Source: Bacillus yapensis
Lineage (GTDB): Bacteria > Bacillota > Bacilli > Bacillales > Cytobacillaceae
Assembly (NCBI RefSeq): GCF_005280205.1
Contig: NZ_SUND01000011.1
Span: 1-64,000 of the forward strand
DNA: 64,000 nt
Direction: 5' to 3'
Shown: piece after piece, positions 53,956 to 63,402 of the stretch
Position numbering within the stretch: position 1 is the stretch's first letter
How the letters are laid out: every line of letters begins with the position of its first letter
Notes under the pieces: generated by a model
Told to the model about the DNA's origin: nothing
What the model saw: the letters and a program-made list of their open reading frames with translations, nothing else
The model's database searches: none
Translations under genes and position numbers: made by a program

Positions 53956-54792
53956 TTATTGAACTGGGATAGCCCCTGATTCAGCCGCTATCGCTTGTCC
54001 TTCTGGACTCAAAATATAATCGATAAATTTTTGTCCTTCATTTGTAAGATTGTCCTCAACATGAACAAATAGGAACGGACGAGATAAAACATATTTTTGA
54101 CTTAGAACATTTTCTGCAGTTGCTTCTACTCCATTAATGTTTACTGGAGAAACTGATTCATCGATATACTCAAAAGAAATAAAGCCGACCGCGTGCTTAT
54201 TCGTTGCAACAGTCGTTTTAATATTCCCATTTCCACTTGCTACTATCGCACTTTTTATTAATTCGCCTGAAGAGTAACCTACAATTTCTTGAAATGCATC
54301 TCTAGAACCTGAACCATCTTCACGGGAAACAACAACAATCTCTAAATCATCCCCACCAAGGTCTTTCCAATTGGTAATCTTTCCTGTGAATATGTCTTTT
54401 ACTTGGTCCATTGTTAGATTTTTAACTTTATTACTCGGGTGAGTTACAACAACAATCCCATCATAAGCAATGACTGTTTCCTGTAAGCTCTCTTTCTCCT
54501 CATCCTTTAATTCGCGCGATGACATACCAATTTCTGAAACTCCATTGATAGCATTCGTGATACCAGCGGATGAACCAATCTGATTAATTTCTATTTTTGT
54601 ATTATTATTTCCCTCATACTTTTCTGCCAATTTTTCAGCCAAAGGTCCGACAGAAGTAGAGCCTGAAATGGCTAACGTATGGACATTGCCTCCAGATGCT
54701 TCTGTTTCATCTCCAGCACTATCATTTCCACAGGCAGCTAATATCATTGATAAACAGAGCACTAGTGACCCTATCTTTAATTTTCTTCTCAT
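53956..54792 (-). CDS. pstS: Phosphate-binding lipoprotein PstS
   Basis: Lipoprotein of 278 residues with signal peptide and lipobox LAAC (Cys21). Phosphate-site motifs SGSTSVGPLAE, SSRELKDEE and SREDGSGSRDAF are all present. First gene of the operon, downstream of four PhoP boxes. Confidence 0.95.
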   Translation of the reverse strand: MRRKLKIGSLVLCLSMILAACGNDSAGDETEASGGNVHTLAISGSTSVGPLAEKLAEKYEGNNNTKIEINQIGSSAGITNAINGVSEIGMSSRELKDEEKESLQETVIAYDGIVVVTHPSNKVKNLTMDQVKDIFTGKITNWKDLGGDDLEIVVVSREDGSGSRDAFQEIVGYSSGELIKSAIVASGNGNIKTTVATNKHAVGFISFEYIDESVSPVNINGVEATAENVLSQKYVLSRPFLFVHVEDNLTNEGQKFIDYILSPEGQAIAAESGAIPVQ

Positions 54793-54865
54793 ATGTTAAA
54801 CCTCCAAAATTCGACTGAATATGTCCTATTTCGTAGTTTGCCTAAAGTAAACAATAAGGATTCTT

Positions 54866-54904
54866 TGTAAATGTTCCATTAATGAATTGTAAAGGTTTTG
54901 TAAA
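54866..54904 (-). promoter_or_regulatory. PhoP boxes of the pst operon
   Basis: On the minus strand TTTACA, TTTACA, TTAATG, TTTACA repeat with an exact 11-bp period (starting at 54904, 54893, 54882 and 54871). This is the Bacillus PhoP pattern of TTHACA repeats for activation under phosphate limitation. Confidence 0.85.
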
Positions 54905-54981
54905 GTTTGTTTACTGAAAATTAACCATATTGAGAAACGGTAAATTTTAGTATGTACAACACCAGTAGTTTTTACTAAAAA

Positions 54982-55027
54982 ATAACAAAAAGAAGCTTGA
55001 ATTCTTGATAAACTAAGAATTCAAGCT
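54982..55027 (-). terminator. Terminator after fdhA
   Basis: On the minus strand AGCTTGAATTCTT (55015-55027) pairs perfectly with AAGAATTCAAGCT (54994-55006), followed by TCTTTTTGTTATTTTTT. Confidence 0.88.
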
Positions 55028-55050
55028 GCCTAATTAAACCTCTATTATAA

Positions 55051-57132
55051 TCATACTTTCGCCTCAGTTAACACCGATCCTTCCACTTGTTTCTCAATCT
55101 TCACCGCACATGCCTTGAACTCTGCTGTTCCAGCTAGAGGGTCAGTTGCATGATTGGTTAATAGATTTGTATTAGCTTGTTCTGGGAAATGGAAGGACAT
55201 AAAGACTAAGCCTCGTGGCTGTTTGTTGCTTATCTTTATTTTAGTCTCAACACTTCCTCTTCTGGAACTTACTCGAACCACTTCACCATCTTCAAAACCA
55301 AAATGAGCTGCATCATCCGGATGAATTTCGATGGCCTCCTCTGCATTTTTCACCTTTTTATAATTACTTGTTTGAACACCGGTATTATAAAATTGAAGAC
55401 GGCGTCCAGTTGTCAGCATCAATGGATATTCCTCATCTGGTACCTCAGCTGGCGGCTGATAATCTGTAGGCACAAATGTCGCTCTTTTACCCACGTCGTT
55501 TGACCAAAGACGGGTATGAAGGAATGGTGTTCCCGGATGGTTTTCATCTGGACAAGGCCATTGTAAACCACCTTCTTCATCAATTCGTTTATACGTTACC
55601 CCAGCAAAATTAGGGGCCAATAAACGAATTTCCTCCCAAACTTCTTCTGCTGACTGATAGTTCCAGTTGGCTCCCATACTGTTGGCAATATCCTGCACAA
55701 TCTCATGATCATGACGCGATATACCTGGCCCTTTTAATGCTGGACGAACACGTTGGATGCGACGTTCAGAATTGACAAGAGTACCATCGTTTTCTGCCCA
55801 ACCTTTCGCAGGAAGAACGACGTCAGCCATCATGGCCGTTTTCGTCATCAATATATCTTGAACAACGAGAAAATCAAGATTCTCGAACAGCTTCTCTACA
55901 TGGTGTCCATCTGCATCTGATTGCACTGGATTCTCACCAATTACATAAAGGGCTTTTATTTCCTTCGTTTCCATCGCATCTAGCATTAATGTCTGATGTT
56001 TGCCCATCTTTTCAGGAACCGGTACACCCCACACTTGCTCATGAAGCCTTCTTCCTTCTGGGTCATCGTAATTCCAACCACCGACTAAGCGATTAGGCAA
56101 CGCTCCCATATCTCCTCCGCCCTGAACATTATTTTGTCCGCGGAGTGGATTGAGACCAGATCCATATTTCCCAATGTGACCAGTAAGTAAAGCTAGGTTA
56201 ACCAAAGAAAAAACATTTTCCGTTCCATTATGGTGTTCTGTAATCCCTAATGTCCAACAAATCGTTGCCTTTTCTGCAGTCGCATAGAGGCGGGCAATTT
56301 CCCGAATATCCTCTGCTGGTATTCCAGTAATTTTCTCGGCATATTCTGGCGTGTATTGTTGTACCTTCTCTTTATAAAGTTCAAACTGTTCTGTCGCATT
56401 TTGAATAAAATCTACATGAGCTAAGCCCTCTTCAATAATGACGTGCCCCATCGCATTTGCTAGAGCAATATCAGTTCCCACACGTACTGGTAAATACTTA
56501 TGGGCTAACTTCGTTTGATCAATCCGTCTAGGATCAATGACAACCATTTTGGCTCCATTCTTAATACCACGACGCATATGATTAAAAATAATCGGGTGAC
56601 ATTCCTGAGTGTTACTTCCCCAAACAAGAATAACATCGGTATTTTCTAATTCATCATAAGAGCCAGTTGCTGCACCTGTTCCAAACACAGTCACCAGACC
56701 GGTGACACTAGGAGCATGTCAGGTTCGGTTACAGCTATCAATATTATTCGTACCAATCACGGTACGCATAAATTTTCCAACAAGATAGTTTAACTCATTT
56801 GTAGAACGAGAAGAACTAAAGCATCCAAACGCATCTGGCCCATGAGACTCCTTAATCGCTGAAAATTTATGAGCGATTAGTTGTAGTGCCTCATCCCAAC
56901 TAGCAGGTACAAGCTTTCCATTTTTACGAATGAGTGGCTCAGTTAATCTTCGGTCACTATGAATATAACCCCAACCAAGTGCACCCTTCACACAGGTCTC
57001 TCCATGGCTAGAAGGATTTTCTTTATGCCCTTTTACCTTCACAATTTGTTCGTTTTCCACCTCAACATCAAGGCCACAACCAGTTCCACAAAAACTACAA
57101 ATGGTTTCGACTTGTTTAACCTGAGTCTCCAT
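55051..57132 (-). CDS. fdhA: Formate dehydrogenase alpha subunit, selenoprotein
   Basis: Molybdopterin enzyme of 693 residues, one frame interrupted only by TGA at 56719-56721. The TGA is codon 138 in the context NRT-Sec-HAPSVTGL, the place and neighbouring His of the selenocysteine in E. coli FdhF. A [4Fe-4S] site is formed by Cys12, Cys15, Cys19 and Cys47. The single short domain set, without ferredoxin-like extensions, is FdhF-like. Further motifs: WGSNTQECHP, GLNPLRGQNNVQGGGDMG, and a C-terminal MopB domain with TTGRRLQFYNTG. ATG at 57132 follows GAGGAG. FdhD and an OFA transporter precede it. Ordinary callers would split or call it a pseudogene. Confidence 0.93.
56690..56706 (-). promoter_or_regulatory. 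SECIS hairpin of fdhA
   Basis: On the mRNA GUCACC (56701-56706) pairs with GGUGAC (56690-56695) around the loop GGUCU. It starts 12 nt after the UGA. The loop sequence is the same as I recall for the E. coli fdhF SECIS, where it contacts SelB. Confidence 0.87.
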
Positions 57133-57159
57133 GTTTACCACTCCTCTCCTAAGATTTTC

Positions 57160-58002
57160 TTACAAATCTACAATTCTATCTAATCTTGTATACACATTGA
57201 GCGCATTATTTCGAATAAAACCAACGGTAGTTATTCCTAATTCTTCAGCGAGTTCAAGCGCTAAGTCGGTAGGAGCTGATTTGGATAAAATAACCTCACA
57301 ACCAATCTTCGCTACTTTTGACAAAATCTCAGAGGAAATCCGCCCGCTAAAGACGATAACCTTATCTTTTAATGAAATTTGATTTCGAAGACAGTAACCA
57401 TATATTTTGTCCAATGCATTATGTCGACCAATATCTAAACGAGAAAGAATCATGCCATCTTTGCTACATAGAGCAGCATTGTGTACACCGCCTGTTTCGA
57501 TAAATACACTCGAACTTTTTTGCATTTCTTCCATTAATTGAAAGCATTCCTCAATGGTTAACTTTACGTTCACATCTTTAAGATGATGCGACATTTTAGC
57601 ATCATTAAAAAAAACGAATCCTTGTCTGCTTTTGCCACAACAGGAAGATATATAACGTTTTGAATGAAATTTCTCGTAAAAATGGTTCACGTAATTTGTC
57701 TTAACATGAGCAAAGCCTTCTTTTTCTTGAATCCAAATATTATCGATATCGGCATACCCTCTAATGACACCTTCAGAAGCCAAAAAACCAATCACCATAT
57801 CCTCAATATATTCTGGTGTACATACAAGTGTGGCAAATTCATTTTGATTCAATTTGATCGTAATCGGATGCTCGGTAACAACGGAATCCTCCTGTTCAGT
57901 AATGTTTCCTTGCGCATAACGGGTGACGGTTCGTTTAACCGTGTTCTTCAAGAAATCTATCCCCTCCTCCCGATGCACTTTCATTCGACATGCCATGTTC
58001 AT
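57160..58002 (-). CDS. fdhD: Formate dehydrogenase accessory sulfurtransferase FdhD
   Basis: Protein of 280 residues that passes sulfur to the molybdenum cofactor before insertion into FdhA. Conserved regions seen are EHPITIKLN, GFLASEGVI, the cysteine motif SSCCGKSR, ETGGVHNAAL, DIGRHNALDKI and FSGRISSE. Directly between the transporter and fdhA. Its ATG follows the transporter stop immediately. Confidence 0.94.
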   Translation of the reverse strand: MNMACRMKVHREEGIDFLKNTVKRTVTRYAQGNITEQEDSVVTEHPITIKLNQNEFATLVCTPEYIEDMVIGFLASEGVIRGYADIDNIWIQEKEGFAHVKTNYVNHFYEKFHSKRYISSCCGKSRQGFVFFNDAKMSHHLKDVNVKLTIEECFQLMEEMQKSSSVFIETGGVHNAALCSKDGMILSRLDIGRHNALDKIYGYCLRNQISLKDKVIVFSGRISSEILSKVAKIGCEVILSKSAPTDLALELAEELGITTVGFIRNNALNVYTRLDRIVDL

Positions 58003-59262
58003 TTAGGCTGTCACTCCTGTTTCTTTTTGCTTTCGAAGCTTCAAAATGTCAACTCTTATTAATAATGAAAGAATAAGAGCAGCAACAAATAATCCTGCAA
58101 AGAAGGTTAAGCTTCCAGCGTAAGTTCCCGTTGTATCTTTAATATATGCAGCAAACATTGGACCTACGAGTCCAGCTGCAGCCCATGCTGTTAAAATATA
58201 GCCGTGGATTGCACCAAGTTGTTTCGTTCCAAAAAGATCCCCAATATATGCTGGAATTGACGCGAAACCGCCACCGTAACATGTATAAATAATGGCTAAC
58301 ATCACTTGGAATAAAAGGGAATTTGTCGTATGTGGCAACATGAAAAACAGTCCAATCTGCAGAACAAAAAATGTCGTGTACGTATTTGGACGACCAATAT
58401 AATCAGAAATAGAAGCCCAGCCAATACGCCCTAACCCATTAAATACTCCAATAGCACCGACAAGAGCTGCTGCTGCAGTAGCATCAATACCAATCGATTC
58501 TTGGGCAAGTGGCTTTGCAACAGCTAAAATTGCAATACCGCATGTGACATTGATAAAGAGCATCAACCACAAATACCAAAAGCGACTTGTTTTTACTGCT
58601 TCATTCGCCGTTAACTGAGATAAATCCAATCTAGGTTTTGCTGCACCCGATTCGACTTTTTCCTGAAACCCTTTTGGCATCCATCCCTCAGGTGGTTTTT
58701 CAAGATATAGAGAAGATGCAGTCATCAAAATGAAGTAAGCGCTTCCTAAAATAAGGAAGGTGTTTGCAACGCCTACATTTTCAATTAAGCTATTCATAAT
58801 CGGGCTAGAGATTGCTGCCGCAAAGCCAAATCCCATGATCGCAAGTCCTGTAGCAAGTCCACGACGGTCAGGGAACCATTTCACTAATGTAGAAACGGGG
58901 GCGATATAACCAACACCAAGGCCGATTCCTCCTAACACTCCGTAAAAGATATAAAGCAATAATTTCGAACCTGCTAATACTGCAAGCCCCGAGCCAGCTA
59001 TTCCAATTCCAAAAAAGGCTGCTGCCAGCAGACCTGCTTTTCTTGGCCCATGCTTCTCAACAAAATGCCCTAAAAAGGCAGCTGATAGACCTAAGAACAA
59101 TATTGCAATACTAAATGTTAATGCTACTTCCGAATCTGACCAACCAAACAAGTCTTTTAACGGATTCGTAAAATTACTCCATGCGTAAACGGAGCCAATT
59201 GAAATGTGGATCCCGACAGCAGCCGCTGCTATAAGCCATCGATTTTTCTTCGTTTCTGCCAT
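58003..59262 (-). CDS. OFA-family MFS transporter (oxalate/formate type)
   Basis: Twelve-helix MFS protein of 419 residues. N-terminal HISIGSVYAWSNFTNPL and GPRKAGLLAA, then GLGVGYIAPVSTLVKWFPD, are typical of the OxlT/YhjX group. It leads the fdh unit, so formate uptake or oxalate:formate exchange is likely. ATG at 59262 follows AAGGAGG. Confidence 0.9.
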   Translation of the reverse strand: MAETKKNRWLIAAAAVGIHISIGSVYAWSNFTNPLKDLFGWSDSEVALTFSIAILFLGLSAAFLGHFVEKHGPRKAGLLAAAFFGIGIAGSGLAVLAGSKLLLYIFYGVLGGIGLGVGYIAPVSTLVKWFPDRRGLATGLAIMGFGFAAAISSPIMNSLIENVGVANTFLILGSAYFILMTASSLYLEKPPEGWMPKGFQEKVESGAAKPRLDLSQLTANEAVKTSRFWYLWLMLFINVTCGIAILAVAKPLAQESIGIDATAAAALVGAIGVFNGLGRIGWASISDYIGRPNTYTTFFVLQIGLFFMLPHTTNSLLFQVMLAIIYTCYGGGFASIPAYIGDLFGTKQLGAIHGYILTAWAAAGLVGPMFAAYIKDTTGTYAGSLTFFAGLFVAALILSLLIRVDILKLRKQKETGVTA

Positions 59263-59428
59263 ACAGCCCATCCTCCTTTTTATTTAAGTTAATAGACTTA
59301 CAACTTGCTATGAAATCAAGCTAGAAAGCATTCCCCCTTTACCAAACTGTTTTGCAACCATAATTACATCTTAGCTTCAACTCTTGATTACTTTAAAAAT
59401 AAATCAGATAATTTCGACTATTGAAATA

Positions 59429-59458
59429 ATTATAACGTAAAGCTTATTCTTTTTCCAA
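59429..59458 (-). promoter_or_regulatory. Sigma-A promoter of the fdh unit
   Basis: On the minus strand -35 TTGGAA (59453-59458), 18 bp, -10 TATAAT (59429-59434). It leaves a leader of about 160 nt with no recognised regulatory element. Confidence 0.6.
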
Positions 59459-59488
59459 TATGAAGATAGGGTTAACTATCCATTTTGC

Positions 59489-59520
59489 TTAGAGTGGTTG
59501 GGACAGGATGTTCACTCTAA
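59489..59520. other. Inverted repeat of unknown role
   Basis: TTAGAGTG (59489-59496) and CACTCTAA (59513-59520) are perfect 8-bp arms around a 16-nt loop. It lies between guaC and the fdh promoter; no T run follows. Confidence 0.45.
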
Positions 59521-59569
59521 ACATAAATATGTTTAAGTTACTGTATTTAGAAAAGGTAAATATTAGAAA

Positions 59570-59609
59570 CAAAAAAAGCCCAAACCCTTTTTATAAAAGG
59601 ATTTGAGCT
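59570..59609 (-). terminator. Terminator of guaC
   Basis: On the minus strand AGCTCAAATCCTTTT (59595-59609) pairs with AAAAGGGTTTGGGCT (59577-59591) with G-U pairs, followed by seven T. Confidence 0.87.
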
Positions 59610-59618
59610 ATTTACTAC

Positions 59619-60602
59619 TTAATAAATTCTGTCACCATTAAAGATAGAATTCTTAACAACAACATAGTCCACGTTTCGGATAGCTGACAGCTTGTTTCCA
59701 CCTGCATATGAAATAGAAGATTGAAGATCCTGTTCCATTTCAATTAAAGTATCCTCAATTGAACCTTTGTACTCAACATACATCTTTTTACCTTCGACAT
59801 TTTTTCTTTCGCCTTTTTGGAATTCAGATGCTGAGCCAAAGTATTCTTTAAACATTTTACCATCTTTTTCAACCGTTTCTCCTGGTGATTCTTCATGACC
59901 AGCAAATAAAGAACCAATCATTACCATAGAAGCTCCAAAACGAACGGATTTTGCGATATCACCATGAGTTCGAATACCACCATCGGCGATAATTGGCTTA
60001 CTTGCAGCCTTTGCACACCAGCGAAGTGCAGCCAATTGCCAGCCACCAGTACCGAAGCCCGTCTTGATTTTTGTAATACAAACTTTACCTGGTCCGATAC
60101 CAACCTTTGTAGCGTCAGCTCCAGCATGCTCTAATTCACGAACCGCTTCCGGAGTTCCAACATTTCCTGCAATGACAAAGCTTTCTGGCAAATTAGCTTT
60201 GATATGCTTAATCATCTTAATAACTGCATCTGAATGACCGTGTGCAATATCAATGGTGATAAATTCAGGAGAAAGCTGTTCTTCAGCTAATTGTGTAATA
60301 AAGCTATACTCTTCTTCCTTCACTCCAACACTGATAGAAGCATATAATCCACGTGCTTTCATGTCTTTCACAAAGTCTGCACGTTTCTCTGGATTAAAGC
60401 GGTGCATAATGTAGAAATAGTTATTTTCAGCTAAATAAATAGCAAGCTTTTCATCAATAATGGTCTGCATATTTGCAGGAACGACAGGTAATTTAAATGT
60501 ATAATTTCCGAATTTAACAGTTGTATCACACTCAGAACGACTATTTACAATTGATTTCGCGGGAATAAGTTGAATATCTTCATAATCAAATACAGTATCC
60601 AT
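59619..60602 (-). CDS. guaC: GMP reductase
   Basis: Protein of 327 residues of the IMPDH/GMPR barrel family that reduces GMP to IMP with NADPH. The catalytic Cys lies in [14 protein letters not shown]-type phosphate site appears as [15 protein letters not shown]. It lacks the CBS domains of IMP dehydrogenase and has the short GuaC2 form found in Firmicutes. A long structured leader precedes it. Confidence 0.95.
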   Translation of the reverse strand: MDTVFDYEDIQLIPAKSIVNSRSECDTTVKFGNYTFKLPVVPANMQTIIDEKLAIYLAENNYFYIMHRFNPEKRADFVKDMKARGLYASISVGVKEEEYSFITQLAEEQLSPEFITIDIAHGHSDAVIKMIKHIKANLPESFVIAGNVGTPEAVRELEHAGADATKVGIGPGKVCITKIKTGFGTGGWQLAALRWCAKAASKPIIADGGIRTHGDIAKSVRFGASMVMIGSLFAGHEESPGETVEKDGKMFKEYFGSASEFQKGERKNVEGKKMYVEYKGSIEDTLIEMEQDLQSSISYAGGNKLSAIRNVDYVVVKNSIFNGDRIY

Positions 60603-60766
60603 ATTTACACTCTCCTAAAAATGAGTCAGACTAACTAAAAACCGATTATTATGTGATAATTCATTTCATTTTCATTCCAAGTAGCAGGAATCCTCAAACT
60701 GCCAAACATTTAGCAATGATGACTTATGTGAGAGAAATGAATTTTTAATGCCTTCTTCCAAGCACA
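60603..60766 (-). promoter_or_regulatory. Structured 5' leader of guaC
   Basis: The leader of about 165 nt contains a 10-bp long-range stem: AATTCATTTC (60734-60743 on the minus strand) with GAAATGAATT (60658-60667). Inside it are two small hairpins, TGC/GCA and ATTCC/GGAAT. The two-hairpin-on-a-stem layout recalls a riboswitch, but the guanine riboswitch core is not recognised. Confidence 0.45.
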
Positions 60767-60772
60767 ATAACG

Positions 60773-60801
60773 AGTATATAATACGAATATTTATTTGTCA
60801 A
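60773..60801 (-). promoter_or_regulatory. Sigma-A promoter of guaC
   Basis: On the minus strand -35 TTGACA (60796-60801), 17 bp, -10 TATACT (60773-60778). CGAACG motifs, possible PurR half-sites, lie upstream near 60815 and 60874 but not in the standard arrangement. Confidence 0.8.
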
Positions 60802-60922
60802 CAGATTAAAACGTTCGTGTTTTTATGAATTTTAATTGGAACATCAAGAAAAATTTCTGGTTTTCTATATTTATACGAACGATACATTCTGTAAATAGCA
60901 TGAGTCTGCTACTTCGAAAAAG

Positions 60923-60959
60923 AAAAAAAGGCAGAAACCACTCAAAATGTTTCCACCTT
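60923..60959 (-). terminator. Terminator of the DUF4185 gene
   Basis: On the minus strand AGGTGGAAAC (60950-60959) pairs with GTTTCTGCCT (60930-60939), with G-U pairs, followed by seven T. Confidence 0.8.
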
Positions 60960-61009
60960 TCTATCTATAGATAAAATTATAGTTTGCGAGACTAAACTAT
61001 TAATCTGGG

Positions 61010-62959
61010 TTAATTTTTAGTCACACTAAAATCATCCACTTGAATCCATGTATCACCGTTATTGGCCCATGTCCCAGCATATATTTCAATGCTGTGATTA
61101 TTCCCCGAGTTGAATGTTATAGTTTGTTTTGTATAATTGGCGAGACTAGAAAACTGAGTTTCATTTAGTATCGCTCCACCATTCAGTAATCTTGCACCAA
61201 AATAGCCCTCACTATTGTTCGAAGACGTCTTAATCCATCCTGTTAATGTGTACGTTTGGTTCGGCTCAACGAAAATTTCCTGTTTTACTGCGTTCCAACC
61301 ACTATTGTACCTAGCGAAAGCATTGTTCACACCAGAATGTGCGAAACCAAGATTCCTGTCAACTCCAGCATTACCATTTGTATACCAAGGTGACGAAAGT
61401 AGTGACGATGATTGAGTCTCGAATCCAGCATCCCCGACAAGGTTATTTTCTCTAATCAAGCTAACATCGTCTACCTGAGCCCAAGTATCACCATTAGCCC
61501 AAATGCCCGTATACAGTTCAACAACACTATTCGGCCCAGAGTTAAAAGTGACGGTTTGTTCCGTATAATTCGAAAGTGACCCAAACTTATTCTCTTTTAT
61601 GACAGCCCCATCGTTCGGAACTCTTACTCCAAAATATCCTTCTGAATTATTGGAGGAAGAACGTACCCAGCCTTTCAGAGTATAATTCGTATTCGGTTGT
61701 ACCACAACCCGCTGTTTAATAGCATTCCAACCACTGCCGTTTCGAATATATCCATTATTTTGTCCTGTACGAGCATTTCCAAGATTCCGATCAAGTCCAC
61801 CTTCGCCCTCAACATACCACGGGGCCATGATCGGTGTTGCCGTTTGTGTTTCAAAGCTTGGATCGGAGATCATATTGTCACTTATCATGTCGTCGTTCAA
61901 TGTTACTTTCATTAAATGGGTATTATAGTCTGGATACCAAGTCGACATGATAAAATACAATGTTGAACTATTACTGGATAATGGGTGCATGAAAGCATTA
62001 TATTGTCCTAATCCAGTGAAATTACCTGGAACCAAAATTTTCTCACCACTCCAAGGACCAACTGGAGTTGGCGCGTCACGCATAACGATGGCTTGACGAT
62101 CCTCGTTTAAGTACGTCATGATAAACCGTTTAAAATGAGTATTGTACGCAACAGACATTTCGCCAGCGACTCCGATTGCTACCTCTTTAGCCTTCGCTTG
62201 ATCTGTTACCCAACCATTTCCATCCCAATACCTGTAATCACCAATATTCAGCAGATTATTTTCTGGAACTCTAGCAAGATACACATTTCCAAAACGGCCA
62301 TTTGGCGTAGCATACATATAAACAAATCCGCCATCCTTCACAAAAGCGGCCATCTGGAACTTGCTATCCCAAGTAGATGTATTATTGTACCATCTTGCCG
62401 TAGGATGCTTTACCCAGTTTTGACCGTTATCATCAGAATAGGCAATCCCCGAGTAGTTTGTATACCATCTTCCCGCATCTCCCCAATGATTGACAGACAT
62501 ATAGTGAATATAATGCCGATTGCCAACGGTTATTCCAGCTGTAGGGATAACGGTCTGTTCGTCATTATTTATTTTTTTGGAAGGAATAATTTCTTTTGCA
62601 TATCCTGGTGAGCTTTGAATCATCGTTGAAAATGAGAGTCCATCTTCCAAATTCTTATCCGAAGAAATGGCTAGAATATTACTTCTATTCCAATTTCCTG
62701 CCGTATTATTCGTATCGCCAAAAGCAATGAAGTATTCTCCTCCACCTTTGTCCCATACGATGCCTAGGTCTGTACCACCTACATCATAATTCGCATGAGT
62801 TTGATTAGGGTTTGGCATCGTTTCCCCAGAAGGTGTTGCACCAGTCACCCTGGAGATCATGGTTACATTTGAGGGAGTAATTGCACTTGCGCTACTAATT
62901 AACAACGTGCCTACCAAGACAAGAGTACCAACAAACATCGAGAATATTTTCTTTTTCAA
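61010..62959 (-). CDS. Secreted DUF4185 protein with two C-terminal CBM-like repeats
   Basis: Protein of 649 residues. A Sec signal peptide ends near the Ala-rich ISSASA. Residues about 30-360 match a DUF4185-type beta-propeller (DLGIVWDKGG, FGDTNN), a fold that includes glycan hydrolases. Two modules of about 140 residues follow, each with SFETQ or GFETQ, a WNA-K motif, TYTL-GW and EGYFG; they resemble family 4/9-like carbohydrate-binding modules and arose by duplication. The TTG at 62959 follows GAGGAG by 8 bp and is chosen over the upstream GTG. Two cre-type operators lie upstream, fitting a role in polysaccharide use. Catalytic activity is inferred only. Confidence 0.8.
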   Translation of the reverse strand: MKKKIFSMFVGTLVLVGTLLISSASAITPSNVTMISRVTGATPSGETMPNPNQTHANYDVGGTDLGIVWDKGGGEYFIAFGDTNNTAGNWNRSNILAISSDKNLEDGLSFSTMIQSSPGYAKEIIPSKKINNDEQTVIPTAGITVGNRHYIHYMSVNHWGDAGRWYTNYSGIAYSDDNGQNWVKHPTARWYNNTSTWDSKFQMAAFVKDGGFVYMYATPNGRFGNVYLARVPENNLLNIGDYRYWDGNGWVTDQAKAKEVAIGVAGEMSVAYNTHFKRFIMTYLNEDRQAIVMRDAPTPVGPWSGEKILVPGNFTGLGQYNAFMHPLSSNSSTLYFIMSTWYPDYNTHLMKVTLNDDMISDNMISDPSFETQTATPIMAPWYVEGEGGLDRNLGNARTGQNNGYIRNGSGWNAIKQRVVVQPNTNYTLKGWVRSSSNNSEGYFGVRVPNDGAVIKENKFGSLSNYTEQTVTFNSGPNSVVELYTGIWANGDTWAQVDDVSLIRENNLVGDAGFETQSSSLLSSPWYTNGNAGVDRNLGFAHSGVNNAFARYNSGWNAVKQEIFVEPNQTYTLTGWIKTSSNNSEGYFGARLLNGGAILNETQFSSLANYTKQTITFNSGNNHSIEIYAGTWANNGDTWIQVDDFSVTKN

Positions 62960-63085
62960 CCTATACACTCCTCGTCAATAAAATGAGATAGCCATTTGTA
63001 GTCTTGACCCGATGCAAGAAGCAAAGATATTTCTTATCTAAAAACTGATTAATAGCAGTCTCGATATCACCTCCTTTCGTTTTGG

Positions 63086-63124
63086 TGTAAACGTTTACAT
63101 AATCATAAAAAGTAAACGTTTACA
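63086..63124. promoter_or_regulatory. Tandem cre/LacI-type operators
   Basis: TGTAAACGTTTACA (63086-63099) is a perfect palindrome matching the cre consensus in all 14 positions; a second copy AGTAAACGTTTACA (63111-63124) matches in 13. Centres are 25 bp apart. CcpA or a specific LacI-family repressor could bind both. Confidence 0.8.
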
Positions 63125-63322
63125 CATTTAAAAAAAAGAAGAAGGAGCACTTTTCTGTACGGCCCCATTTTCTATTCTTCTCCTGGCAAATAACTCAAAA
63201 GTATTATTCGTTACAAATTTCATATTTCCTTTAACTCGATCCAATTTCATTATGAGTTCCTAAAAAACACTATATTTTTTAACTTCTTTATCTAGACCAA
63301 CTTTTTCGTGATCGCCTACTAA

Positions 63323-63363
63323 CAAAAATAGGCACATCCCCTTTTTAATCAAGGGATTGTGCC
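63323..63363 (-). terminator. Terminator of the NADH dehydrogenase gene
   Basis: On the minus strand GGCACAATCCC (63353-63363) pairs with GGGATGTGCC (63331-63340) with one bulge, followed by a T-rich tract. Confidence 0.8.
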
Positions 63364-63402
63364 TTAAGAAAAAACCGAATTCTAAGTCATCCGCTCTTCT
63401 CT

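Noticed and set aside
56719-57141. Truncated formate dehydrogenase fragment or pseudogene
   Set aside because: The TGA is at the catalytic selenocysteine site with a SECIS-like hairpin, and the frame continues to a full-length end.
60811-60878. PurR boxes upstream of guaC
   Set aside because: Two CGAACG motifs match the PurBox in about 10 of 13 positions, but their orientation and 45-bp separation do not fit the usual paired arrangement.
63128-63250. 40-residue minus-strand frame before the DUF4185 gene
   Set aside because: It has a weak AGGAAC ribosome site but no conserved pattern, and its end runs into a T-rich stretch by the operators; too weak to call.
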